From Sitta carolinensis (taxonomy: Eukaryota; Chordata; Aves; Passeriformes; Sittidae), in assembly GCA_032173965.1 (NCBI GenBank), contig JAVUNC010000019.1:11209234-11273233 (forward strand): a DNA stretch of 64,000 nucleotides, read 5' to 3'. Of this stretch, positions 24,701 to 35,800 are shown one piece after another. Position numbers and translations under genes: made by a program. The stretch's first letter is position 1. Every line of letters starts with the position of its first letter. The notes under the pieces were generated by a model, which made no database searches, was not told the DNA's origin, and saw nothing but the letters and a program-made list of their open reading frames with translations.

Positions 24701-27013
24701 CAGCAGTTCCAAGATAATACACCTAAATTTTTAACAAAGTATTTGGAGTAGGTTTTATGCATGTAACACCACAAAGGTTCCCACCAACACATGGACTGCA
24801 AAACAAGCCTACTGATTACATTATATATGCTATATAAAAATACTTGATATTTCAGCTCCAAGTTACGTACCCTTCAACAACGCTGTTGGTTTAACAGCAA
24901 CCACATACCTTGACCTTCTTAGAGAACCAGAGCGGGACCTGCGGGGCGAGAAGGATCTGTATCTACGAGGAGAGATTGACCTGGACCTGCGGTAGGAAGC
25001 TGACCTGGATCTACAAAACAAAGCGAAACCCAACCCATCACTGCAAGGTACATTTCACGACAACTAGAGAAAGGGAAGGAGGGTCCCCAGAGGAAGAAGC
25101 GAGAATGAAAGAACAGAAGGCAGAGCCCTACCTCCTACCACGGCTGCGACTGCGTGACCGGGAATACCTTCTTCCTCGGGACCTCGAGCGGGATCGAGAC
25201 CGGGACCTGGGTTTAGGTTAGAAAAAACAGGTATCAGCAGACAGCTGAAGCAACCAGCACGTCTGAGGCCCTGCTGAAGTCAAAACTTTTTTTCAGACAA
25301 CTAAAAAGAGAATTTAAAAAGAAAACAAAAAAAGCAAAACCAAAAACCAAACAAAACAACAAAAACACACCACTAGCATCTGTCAGTTGGAAAAATGTCT
25401 GGGCCTACTTGTCTTGAGCATTTTTACTACCTAGAAAAATGTTAAAAGCTGAATTACATTGCAGAATTACATTAGAATAGAAAACACTGTAATGCGTATT
25501 TAAAATAAACCTTGCAAGTTTGCAGGTCGACCCTCTTTGGCCCAAGGTCTAGCAGATCTAGACGATCTAGAAGTATCTATAGGCGAGCGCTGCATCTAGG
25601 TAGGAGTTCTCTTCAATCTAACGACGATCAAACTGACAGCCCAATGAGCCAGGGTGAGGCTTGATTGACGCAAGAAGATTTTTCTAGGTGGGAATGTGGT
25701 CAATCTGGTGTTCCTCTTTCTAAACCGGAGGGGGCCCCAATTGAAAGCCAAATTTACTGTTACGGCGGTCACCGTCTCAAATTTTCTGCCCTTAAAGAAT
25801 AAGGTGAAGCTACGTGTAGATGGCTCGAGGGGATCTGGCCTCTTATGCTGATCACCTCAAGGTCTAGGAGGATCTTAAGTGTCGGATTTGCAAGGCGCCT
25901 CAGCATGAAATCTTAAGGCTCGTGACATTCTGAATCAAGGCGACTGACTCAAACGAAGAAACCTGAAAGGTTTTGACCAGGTTGATTATTAAGATATTAA
26001 CATTTTATATGTATTAGCAAAAAAAAAAATTCGTGATATACACCTGTTGACTTACGACAATTAGAGTTAAAACTGGTGTAACATTGTGTTCTTTGCTAAC
26101 AAGAACTACACAAAAGCGAGCTGGCGAAGCAACGCGGCCGCCCCGGCCCCGCACGTACCTGCTCCTCCTTCGGCGGCTATAGCGGTGGCAGTCATAGGCA
26201 TAGTGGCCTTTCTCACCACACTCGTAGCATCTGTCGTTGGGGTCGAAGGGGCGCCGGGCAGGGGGCCGGTCGTAGCGGGAGCGGCGCGGCATCCCTGTGG
26301 ATACTTCCACTCTGACCCTGGAGCCGCATATTATCCTGCAAGGCACAGCAGCTATTAGCCAAAGGAATACTCTCCTCTGATGCGCTCAAGCAACGAACTT
26401 GAGAAATCTCAAGTGTGAGGTAGGGAGATCGAGGGCTGCGGCCCACAAGGAATTCCAGGCACGCACGTACTTCCCATCGAGGCCAAGCACAGCATCTTCA
26501 GCATCCCGGGGGTCTTCGAACTCCACGAAGGCGAACCCCGGCGGGTTCCTGGCGATCCATACGGTTCTCAGCGGTCCGTAGTAGCTGAAGGCTCTCTCCA
26601 GCTCGCCTTTGCCGGCGCCCGTGCCCAGGTTCCCCACGTACACTTTGGTCTCTGCGGGGACACGCGGCCGCCATGTCAGTGCCGCGCGCGGCGCCGGGCA
26701 CGCGGCCGCCCCTCCCCCGCCCCGCCCCGCCGCCATCTTTGTCACCGCGTCCATCTTAGAGCTCTCCCGCCGGGCCCCGCCCGCCCTCCGCACGCCCCGC
26801 CGGGCGCCCCGGCCTCCCCTCCCCACGGCCGCCACCGTCCCGCTCGGCGGCCGCCCGAGCGAGCGAGCCTTTCTCCCACCGCCGGAGCGGCACGCCCGCC
26901 GCCGTTCTCGCCACCTTCCCCTCAGCCCTCCTGCCCGCAGCAGAAGCCCCCATGCGACGCTGAGCCTGCCCCTGCTCGCCGCCGGCCCTACCGTATCGCC
27001 CGTATCGCGACAT
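21714..27013 (-). CDS. SRSF7: SRSF7 copy A: SR splicing factor 7 paralogue, C-terminally truncated
   Basis: Nine coding exons on the minus strand: 26992-27013, 26471-26651, 26159-26335, 25132-25206, 24909-25010, 24340-24393, 23025-23069, 22352-22387, 21714-21738. All junctions are GT-AG, all phases match copy B, and the frame is open to a stop, giving 238 residues. It has an RRM (RNP2-like KVYVGNL, RNP1-like GFAFVEF), a CCHC zinc knuckle ([14 protein letters not shown]) and an Arg/Ser domain. SRSF7 binds pre-mRNA and mRNA and acts in splicing, export and 3' processing. Differences from copy B: two glycines missing after MSRYGRY, and RS-domain changes (Ser to Tyr and Val to Phe in exon 5, Arg to Glu and Ser to Leu in exon 7, Arg to His in exon 9). 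The stop falls at GSP and removes the last ten residues. Copy A lies between DHX57 and GEMIN6, where human has no SRSF7, so I infer it is the derived copy. Whether the protein is made is unknown; it could be a functional paralogue, a regulatory decoy or a gene in decay. Confidence 0.88.
25511..25962 (-). other. Candidate poison cassette exon in SRSF7 copy A intron 3
   Basis: This mirrors the copy B segment 33,534-33,986 with, as far as I can read, a single difference in a C run (five versus six Cs near 25,735). Acceptor context on the minus strand is 'aaaacctttcaggtttcttc'; a candidate donor follows 'cctgcaaacttgcaag'. Inclusion after exon 3 would read a few residues and then hit a TGA. SRSF7 is known to hold an ultraconserved poison exon in this intron, used for autoregulation. 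The exact donor is a guess. Confidence 0.65.
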
Positions 27014-27250
27014 CCTCCCGACGACAGCGCGAGCCCGGCTAGGCGCGACCCTTATATAGAGGGGCGGCCGCTGCGCCTGCGCGCCGCGCCGGGGGCGGGG
27101 CCTGGGCGCGCGCGGGCCTCGCGAGAGGCGGCGCCGGCGCGCGCGGCGGCCATGGCGGCCCCGCGGGCTGAGGGGCGGGAGCGGCCGGGCCGGGCCCCGG
27201 GACAGCTCCTGCCCCGCTCGTTGCGGTTTGCACCCCTCACGCGTGACCCA
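26992..27250 (-). promoter_or_regulatory. SRSF7 copy A promoter: TATA box in a CpG island
   Basis: The minus strand carries TATATAAG at 27,051-27,058, about 40 nt upstream of the copy A start codon. A GCGCAGGCGC element resembling an NRF1 site lies at 27,073-27,082. The surrounding sequence (about 26,400-27,250) is CpG-rich. The close spacing between TATA box and ATG implies a very short 5' UTR. Copy B has no TATA box at the matching place. Confidence 0.7.
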
Positions 27251-27259
27251 TCACGGCTT

Positions 27260-28443
27260 CTGCCTTCGCTGCGGGTGAAGGAGCTGACGCCACGGTCCTT
27301 CCATGCGTGGTGCCTTCCTCGGAACAAGGCGTTCCCCAATCGCTCCCAGGCTCTGGTGATGGCTCACACCTCGGATCCAGCCCAGCCAGCCTTGGGACTT
27401 CAGGCCCGGGTTTATCCCCTCGTATCTGACGTGCAGCTGGAGCTGTTGTGTGTTGGCATCTCCCAACCTCTCCAGGGAGACATAGGAATGGATGTGTAGT
27501 AGGTTTTTTAAGAAAAAAATCAACACAAACCTGACAGACTCAAAGTAATTTTAGGTAAATCCCAGCAGGAATAAGGAGAGCCTTTTAGGAACAAGGGCTA
27601 GGCAGACTTTCCAGCTGCATTTGAGCACACCAATGTGCTTATCTGCTAAAAAGGCAGAACGAATACACTGAGATAAATGAGGGCTCTAAATGATCCTCAT
27701 TGCATTCATCATCTCAGGAATAATCACATAACCATTCTTGTGTCTGTGTGTTGGCATAAACTAGAAATAGAGCATTAGGAAATGCCATATTTATGAATTG
27801 CAACAAAGTTTCCTCTTACAGAACACTGTTTTCCAAGTAGTGCTGCTCTAAAATAAAAAATATAGGTAGGTAATGATTTTAAAACCTGCTATTTGCCTGC
27901 TAACCTCCCCTAATAATTCTACAAACTCAGACATTCATTGTAATTTATGTTCTAAACCAGGAGAACAGTAATGGGAAACGCAAACACACAAACAACCAGC
28001 CACAAAAACAACAATACAAAACAGCTTTCTGAACATTTTGTAAAATTTGGTTTGGGAAGTCCAGGTGTCAGTTTTCTTTCTTAATTTTTTTTTTTTTTAA
28101 TCTGGTAAGAAGTTGAAATTAACATGCCTTTAGCAGTAGATACTTAACTAGTTCTAAAGGGAAGACAGTTTAAATGTATTATATATGCTCTTCTAAAATA
28201 CTGTTACAAAAATTCTACAAGAAAGACAAGTTAAACTGATAAATCAGTTCGATACATCAGCATTATCCAACAGCTTGCTTCTAAATAAAAACAGCGCATG
28301 AAAAAATGCTTGTTCCTTGAGTTGACACTTCTTGTTTTGATCCCTTCCCTCACATACAACATTAAGCTCGACGCTCCCGGAAGGCAGCGTTTCCGCACGC
28401 AGTGGCCGTGGATGCCGGCGCAGCTCCCGAAGCAGCAGAGCTG
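27260..28443. other. Spacer between SRSF7 copy A promoter and GEMIN6 3' end
   Basis: AT-rich sequence with a T-run near 28,086-28,099 and no exon or repeat family that I recognise. It probably contains the GEMIN6 3' UTR (minus strand). A minus-strand ATTAAA (plus TTTAAT) lies near 28,095-28,100, but I cannot confirm that it is used. Confidence 0.5.
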
Positions 28444-30730
28444 CTAGGGGCCCGGGCCGTGGCGGGCGGGCCCCGGGCGCTGCTGGCCGAGGTAGCCCTG
28501 CAGCAAGCCCTGCACGCGGGACAGGATGATCTCGTTGGCGCTGCTGCACTGCTCGGGGCCGTACGGGGGCTCGATGGTCAGCACCCCCGCCACGCTCAGC
28601 GTGCTGCCCTGCTCCCCCACGGGGATGTGGTTGGCCTCCAGCCAGGCCTTCAAGGCGTTCTTCCTCTGCTCCAGCTCTTCCGGGCTGTAGGTTTGTCTCT
28701 CCTCGGGTGCGAGGATGCGAGCGAGGCGCTGCTTCATCTCACTGTCCCCTTCCTGCAGGATTTCCACCTCTTGGACGGCGTGGCCCATGATGAATGATAG
28801 GGACCATTTCTCGTTCTCTGGCAATGTTGCCAGGACAATGCTGTCAAGGAAGGAAGATTGTGTAAGCTCCTGTTCTTAACTGAAGAAGCAGCCTCAGAGG
28901 TTTTGGAGATGAGAGCTCATTAGCATCAGTCAAACACAGGTATTTGGGCAACATCCAGCACCCATCATTTTCCTTGGAAAAGCATGCTGCTATACCCTTA
29001 AAATGCTAAAAATGTGGGGCTCTGAGGGCAATTGCTGGTCTTGAATTTGAAACTACTCCAGACTCTGTTTAGAACAGTAATGTACACTTTGCTTTGAAAA
29101 AATAAACTCAAGTGTGGAAATCTAAATATTTTTGTGCAGCTTTCCCAACACTGCTGAAGAACCTAAAATATTTCAGCATTCAGAAACAGTGATACCTGAA
29201 GGCAGCTAACAACACCAGGACCTTTCAATGAAAAAACCAGTAATATTTATTGATCATTGCCAAAAGAATTTTTTTAATGACTGTTGCCAGTTTGTGAAAT
29301 GAAAATTCAACAGGCACCCACTACAGGAGGCTCAGGCTCACATTGTAGAAGCCTGGTCTTTTCCCAAGGTATTAAAGAAGTCCTAAAATGCAAGTAGGAA
29401 GGCAGCTGGTTATACTTCTAGGATCACTCCCACATATATCAACAAAAAGCATCAGAAACCATTTTCTTCATTTTGTGGGAAGCAAAATTCTAGAACTTGA
29501 TGCCAGCACTTCACTAGCCTATTACTGCCACCATTAGTGGAAGTAATGACTTTCTGGGATGTATCCAGTGAGATATGCCTTGATTTCAGCCTGGACCATC
29601 ACCAGAATCACTCACAGCTGCATGCACCTTTCTTACCAAAATGATGAGAAAATTCAGGAGATTATTGGAGCTACTCCAGAGCTGAAACACATCAGAAGCT
29701 GAATGTTTTAGTTTTCAGCCTCCATCCCATGTTCATGTGGGACAAGCTCACATCCAATAAGGTACAAAAGAGCTCTGGCAGCAAGGAGACAAATTTCTGC
29801 CCATTCCCTGGTGCATGCTGCCTTTCAAACACTGTTTTCAAGTTATTCACTTGGGATACACGGGACTTTCCGTCCAGTGCCCCTGATTTTCCCTGCTTGC
29901 TCTCCAAAGCCTCTACACCTTCCTGGGTGTCTGGCTGGAGTGGAAAGCCATGCATCAGTGCAAGAACTCTGGACAAAGGCTGAGGATTTCAACCCCTAAA
30001 GCACTGAAAACACTCCAGCACTCTTCATAAAGCAGGGTTTGGAATATTATTAAAAGCAATCCTTAACACATGGATTGTTGAAGGGTAATAGTATAGTTTA
30101 ATATGAAAGTTTTAAATAAGAGTAAGTCACTTGGAATTATAATGCTCTGTGATTTAATATGCCGTTTACTTAGCTTTCACTTGCTTACTACTTGAGTAGC
30201 TGGATTTGCTGAAGCCTTGGCTGCAAGCTGTGAACTTTCATCTTGAACATATGCTGGTAGAGAGTTGATTTTCTTAGCAATTTTCCTAGAAGCTGGCAGA
30301 GTGCTGAGCTTTGAATTTACAGTGAGAATAATGTTCCTAGCACACTGATATTTTGGTTGTTGCTAAGCAGTGCTCATTCTAAATCAAGGACTTTTTAGTT
30401 TCACATGCTCAGCCAGAGATGAGGTGCACAAGAAGTACAAACCATAAGATAAGGAGGCTGCAGCCATCAGCAAAAGCTGTAACTTAACAAGATAACATGC
30501 CATTTTTGCTCCAAATAAGTTTGCTTCAGCCTCGGGATCTTTTCTCCTCCTAAAAATCTTGCTTTTTATTAGTTTTACAGAAACAAAAGCTTCAGTACTT
30601 ACGTGGCAGAAACTGGATCAACTGTTAAAACCCATCCTTCATATTCATGTTTCTCAACTGCAGTAACTTTCACCAATTTGTTCACATATGTTTCCCAGTC
30701 CAGAGGGCTTTTTCTCTGCCAGTCATTCAT
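28444..30730 (-). CDS. GEMIN6: GEMIN6, SMN-complex component (two coding exons)
   Basis: Coding parts 30603-30730 (exon start 30748, after an acceptor) and 28444-28840, joined in phase to 174 residues; human is 167. It begins MNDWQRKSPLDWETYVNK and continues into the Sm-like fold. The second exon contains IMGHAVQEVE, the YSPEELEQRK helix and VAGVLTIEPPYGPEQCSSAN, a signature of the family. Gemin6 pairs with Gemin7 inside the SMN complex and helps assemble Sm rings on spliceosomal snRNAs in the cytoplasm. The C-terminus has a Gly/Pro/Arg-rich tail (RPGPARHGPGP) beyond the usual end. The last coding exon is GC-rich, unlike the AT-rich intron. A strong donor (CTG then gtgagc) at about 31,362 on the minus strand may end a non-coding first exon in the 31.2-31.6 kb CpG region; this is tentative. 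In human GEMIN6 is head-to-head with SRSF7, as here with copy B. Confidence 0.93.
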
Positions 30731-30860
30731 ATTTCCTACATCCGGGACCTAGAAAACAGCCACATCGATCAGCAGATGCAGTCAATCTTTTTGCTTTGCT
30801 CCTCACGTCAGAACTGGGTTTGCCTCCATGTAGGAGTTTGTCTTAAGCAAAAATTGCCTT

Positions 30861-30897
30861 TTTTTTTCTTTTTTCTTTCTTTTTTTTTTTTTTTTTA
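30861..30897. repeat. T-rich homopolymer tract
   Basis: Poly-T with a few Cs, just upstream (in GEMIN6 orientation) of GEMIN6 coding exon 1. Simple sequence. Confidence 0.9.
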
Positions 30898-31179
30898 AAG
30901 CAGACATTCGCCCGTGTGGTTTGCATAAAGCTGCAGTTCTGTAATTCCCCCGGAGTCCACCTGTTTTTAAAGGCACACAGCAAACCCTCAACCCCCACCG
31001 TGTTCTGGCAACCTTACGTCTTCCCGTTGCATTCAACACTACATCTATTACTCTGCGTCTTACGAAACCTTGGAGGCAAAAGTTCAGCGCCTTTATTATG
31101 TGCTCTCTCGTCTCTCCCCCCTACGCTGGAGCACCAGCAAGAAGTGTTCCACTCTTTTTCCCCGTCCAGCATTCCCATC

Positions 31180-31660
31180 CCAGCACTCCCCGGCGAGCGG
31201 GGCTGCAGAGCCATGGGTGCAGCGCGGTCCGGGGAGCACGAAGGGCTGGAGGCCGCTTTGTTCTTCGGGAACTCCTTCCCGGCAGGGAGAGCGCGCACAG
31301 CCCAGCTCGGCGGGGGCAGGAGCCCCGGGCCCCCCGGTTCCCATCCAGCGTTCCCGCTCACCAGGCGCGGTTCCCGTTCCCGCCGAGGGCCCCTGGGAGC
31401 TGCCCCCGGGCGGCACCGCCGCTTCCTGGCGCCGCCGCCGAGCGCCTTCCCCCGCACGGGCTGCCCGAGTGCTCCCTACGGAGTTGTACAGCTGCGGGGG
31501 GACACAGAAACGACACGGATGTTCGCACGCATCGGGCCAGGCCGCAAAGCAAGGAGTCGGGGGTGTGGCACTTCAATCCCGCTGCCTTCTGCCCCTCTGG
31601 AGCTGGATTTGCTCCCGGGATGCTCCTGCTGGTGCAGTGAGGCTGCAGCTTCCACATGCC
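31180..31660. promoter_or_regulatory. CpG-rich block, probable GEMIN6 promoter and first exon
   Basis: High CpG density between GEMIN6 coding exon 1 and the SRSF7 copy B promoter. The minus strand has a consensus donor at 31,360-31,361. Long ORFs here in several frames are a side effect of GC richness and resemble no protein I know. Confidence 0.5.
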
Positions 31661-32389
31661 AAGCCGTGCCTGGTCCCTGCGCGTTAATAGGTGCACGCTC
31701 TGTGCATCCACTGCATAAAAAAAAATGTTTTCGCTCCCTGGTTGTTGGGTCGCTTTTAGCGAGCTTTCCCGTGCCGCCGTGCCGGTGAGGAGCTCGATTC
31801 CAGCACACCCCCCCCGCCCCGCAACTGCTCCATGTCAGCAGCGCCCGGGCAGGGCTCCCTATGGATGAACCAAACAAGCTGCTAGGCTTTAATTCGGTGA
31901 TTGGCCAGAAACTCGTGCAAGGTTTTGTGAGTACTAACACAAAAAATATAAGGGTGTAAAACGAGATAGTCATATTTTGCAGGCTTAAAAGGGCTATTTC
32001 CCTTTTCCTTTCTTTTTGGGAGTCTCAATCCAGCCTCTCCAGTACTACAGGGATTGTGTATGAAGGCTTGTGCCACTGCATTCAGCCAGTGCTGAATGCT
32101 TTCTTTCAGTCACAGCTCGTTTACCAGAAAGCCGGAAGAGCAAATCTAATTGTTTTCACTCTAACAACGAGCACCGGCCTGCACAGCTGATGGGGATATC
32201 ACCTTCAATACTAGATGCGTCCAAGGACTGCTCCCACTCAGGAGATGCCAGGACAGATGGGCCCCGCTGCCTTCACTTCCATCGGGCGGATGATCACCGG
32301 CAGCACCAGCAGGAGGACTGGGAGTTCGCTTCCTCAGGGAGAGGTTCTCCCATTCCCACTCCCCCCGCCAATTCCTACGCAGGCCCCAC

Positions 32390-32860
32390 TGCCCTCTGCG
32401 GAGCCCTGGCGCATGCGCGGGGCGGAGGTGGCGGGGGAACAAGGCAGGGGGCAGGCGCGTGCGGCGGCGCGTGCGCGCGGGCGGCGGAGCCGTCGGGATG
32501 TCGCGTTACGGCCGCTATGGAGGCGGTGAGGACTCCCGAGGGCCGCGGGCGGCGGGCGGCTGCGCGGGAGGGAAGGCGAGAGGGGTCTGGGAGAGAGGCG
32601 ATTGCCGCGGGGAGCTGGGCGGCCGGCGGGCGCCGCTGGGGAGGGCAGGAAAGCGCCGCGGCCGCCACCGCCGTTGTCGCCGCCGCCATTTTGCGTCAGC
32701 GGCCGTGGGGGAGGGCGCGCGGCCGGGCGCGCGGCGCTCGCGGTGAAGGGCCCGCGCGGACAAGATGGCGGCGGCCGGGGGCGGGCGGGACGGGGGCTGA
32801 GCCCGCGCCCGCTCCCGGCCCCCGCTGATCCCCGGTCCGCTCCCGCAGAGACCAAGGTGT
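32390..32860 (+). promoter_or_regulatory. SRSF7 copy B CpG-island promoter with NRF1 palindrome
   Basis: A CpG island spans exon 1 and intron 1. The perfect palindrome GCGCATGCGC, the core NRF1 motif, lies at 32,409-32,418, 80 nt upstream of the ATG. There is no TATA box. This is a typical housekeeping promoter layout. Confidence 0.7.
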
Positions 32861-35800
32861 ACGTGGGAAACCTGGGCACGGGCGCCGGCAAAGGCGAGCT
32901 GGAGAGAGCCTTCAGCTACTACGGACCGCTGAGAACCGTATGGATCGCCAGGAACCCGCCGGGGTTCGCCTTCGTGGAGTTCGAAGACCCCCGGGATGCT
33001 GAAGATGCTGTCCGTGGGCTTGACGGGAAGTACGTGTCCTTTTCACGTGTTTGCCGAGACTGCTGAGAGAGAATCGGGCTTTATCTTTCTGTCCCTGTGC
33101 TTTTGTAGTTCTGTCATAGACAGCAAGGTTTAACCCAGAGCCTTCGTGGACTCGTTGCAGGGTGATCTGCGGCTCCAGGGTCAGAGTGGAAGTATCCACA
33201 GGGATGCCGCGCCGCTCCCGCTACGACCGGCCCCCTGCCCGGCGCCCCTTCGACCCCAACGACAGATGCTACGAGTGTGGTGAGAAAGGCCACTATGCCT
33301 ATGACTGCCACCGCTATAGCCGCCGAAGGAGGAGCAGGTACGTGCGGGGCCGGGGCGGCCGCGTTGCTTCGCCAGCTCGCTTTTGTGTAGTTCTTGTTAG
33401 CAAAGAACACAATGTTACACCAGTTTTCTTTAAACTTTAACGCTAGAATAAATGTATAGGTGTATATTACAATTTGTTGCTATTTCTATCAAATGTTAAT
33501 ATCTTAATAATCAACCTGGTCAAAACCTTTCAGGTTTCTTCGTTTGAGTCAGTCGCCTTGATTCAGAATGTCACGAGCCTTAAGATTTCATGCTGAGGCG
33601 CCTTGCAAATCCGACACTTAAGATCCTCCTAGACCTTGAGGTGATCAGCATAAGAGGCCAGATCCCCTCGAGCCATCTACACGTAGCTTCACCTTATTCT
33701 TTAAGGGCAGAAAATTTGAGACGGTGACCGCCGTAACAGTAAATTTGGCTTTCAATTGGGGCCCCCCTCCGGTTTAGAAAGAGGAACACCAGATTGACCA
33801 CATTCCCACCTAGAAAAATCTTCTTGCGTCAATCAAGCCTCACCCTGGCTCATTGGGCTGTCAGTTTGATCGTCGTTAGATTGAAGAGAACTCCTACCTA
33901 GATGCAGCGCTCGCCTATAGATACTTCTAGATCGTCTAGATCTGCTAGACCTTGGGCCAAAGAGGGTCGACCTGCAAACTTGCAAGGTTTATTTTAAATA
34001 CGCATTACAGTGTTTTCTATTCTAATGTAATTCTGCAATGTAATTCAGCTTTTAACATTTTTCTAGGTAGTAAAAATGCTCAAGACAAGTAGGCCCAGAC
34101 ATTTTTCCAACTGACAGATGCTAGTTCTTTAGTTGTCTGAAAAAAAGTTTTGACTTCAGCAGGGCCTCAGACGTGCTGGTTGCTTCAGCTGTCTGCTGAT
34201 ACCTGTTTTTTCTAACCTAAACCCAGGTCCCGGTCTCGATCCCGCTCGAGGTCCCGAGGAAGAAGGTATTCCCGGTCACGCAGTCGCAGCCGTGGTAGGA
34301 GGTGAGCTTGAGTTTGTCTTTTATTGCTGTTGTCTTCTTTTGCCCAGAAAAGGCTACACTTGAACAACTCTTGGAATTGCGTTCTTTGCAGGTCCAGGTC
34401 AGCTTCCTATCGCAGGTCCAGGTCTGTGTCTCCTCGTAGGTCTAGGTCCGTGTCTCCCCGCCGGTCCCGCTCGGGTTCCTTGAAGAGATCGAGGTAATTA
34501 GTACTAATTTTTAAAAGGCTGTGTGATTTATATTTGTTGGTGTTTTCTTGTTTTAAGTGGGTTCCAAAAGGTATTGGATGGCAGATTTCAGAAGATGCCA
34601 GCTTCTAGAAGTCAGCATGCTTTAAATGTTTCTGATAATTGCAGTTCAATTCACAGGCATGCACAAGTTTTGAGACTTTACCTTGAGACAATGGCATCTC
34701 CCACAATGAATTTTTTTTTCTAAAATTTCTCATGATCATGTAGGTCTATGATCATGTAAGTCTTAAGTTCACATGTAGACATTAATTTATGTAGTGTTGT
34801 AATTGTCATAATTTTTGCTTCAGTCGACTTCCTTTTAATTTATCTCAATTTTTTAATTTCAGGTCTGGATCAAGATCCAGATCTAGATCCAGATCTGTTA
34901 CATGGCCCCGAAGCAGGTATGTGACTGTAGACAGTTGGTAAAAGTTGATTAAAAGTCTGTTTAGACTCTCTAACAACTGTTAATGTTTCTTTCCCAGAAA
35001 AATATGTGTTTTCCCTCCACTAACTTAGGTGAAGTTTTAAAAAGCAGTGCAGAAGATCTTTCTTACTCTTTTGTATCCCACTAAAGTGGGTCCCCATAGT
35101 TATCACAAATACTGGTTGATCAGGTTGCATTAACAGTTAACAAATATGGAATTCATCTCAAAAGTTTCTTTTTCTTTGTGTGGCACACACAAGATTGTGG
35201 ATTCTTCCCATTATTTTTCAGAGAAAGCAGGATGCCCTTTACTTTACTGCCTAACAGAAGTCTGTTAATGCTTCATTGTCTGCAGCCAGGCAAGTCTTGA
35301 AGGGCTTGCTGGTATCCTTAGTGTAACAACTGCAATTTCAGCTCTGTTGAGTATCAGTGTCAATCTGCAGGAGCTGATTTTAATTTGAGATAAACACCTG
35401 TCAGAATTATTTTGTACCAATAAATGCATCACAAGAGTAGCAGTCAGATTTTAAAAGAACACAGGATGCCATTTGTTACCTTAAACTTCACTTGATAGTA
35501 AGTGCAGCCTGTGCTTCAAAGGGGCCTTGTCCTGGCAGCAGGGCTGACCGGGTGTCCTTGACAAGAACAAGAGTAAATGGAAATTCTGCTCTGGATATGG
35601 AATTGCTTATGGCCCAGCCTATCCCTGTGCCGGTTTTAATGGCTGCCCTTTGATACAAGGAACAGTCAACTGTGAAGAAACACAGGAAAACTCAGGATAG
35701 CTTCAGCTAAAGAGAGCAGGTGGAAAAGCCCACAGCTGAAGGTGGCATTTTCGGAGGATGGACAGCAAGCAGTGATTGGAGTTTTAAGGAAAAGGAGAGA

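Noticed and set aside
21714..27013. SRSF7 copy A as a processed pseudogene
   Set aside because: It retains all introns with consensus splice sites, the promoter region and the 3' UTR, so it is not a retrocopy.
26609..27499. 296-codon plus-strand ORF over the SRSF7-A promoter
   Set aside because: It is antisense to SRSF7-A exons 1-2 within a CpG island, is rich in Arg/Pro/Ala and matches no domain. GC-rich DNA has few stop codons.
30916..31788. Long overlapping ORFs in the 31 kb CpG block
   Set aside because: ORFs on both strands and in several frames at the same place indicate base composition and not coding. No domain is recognisable.
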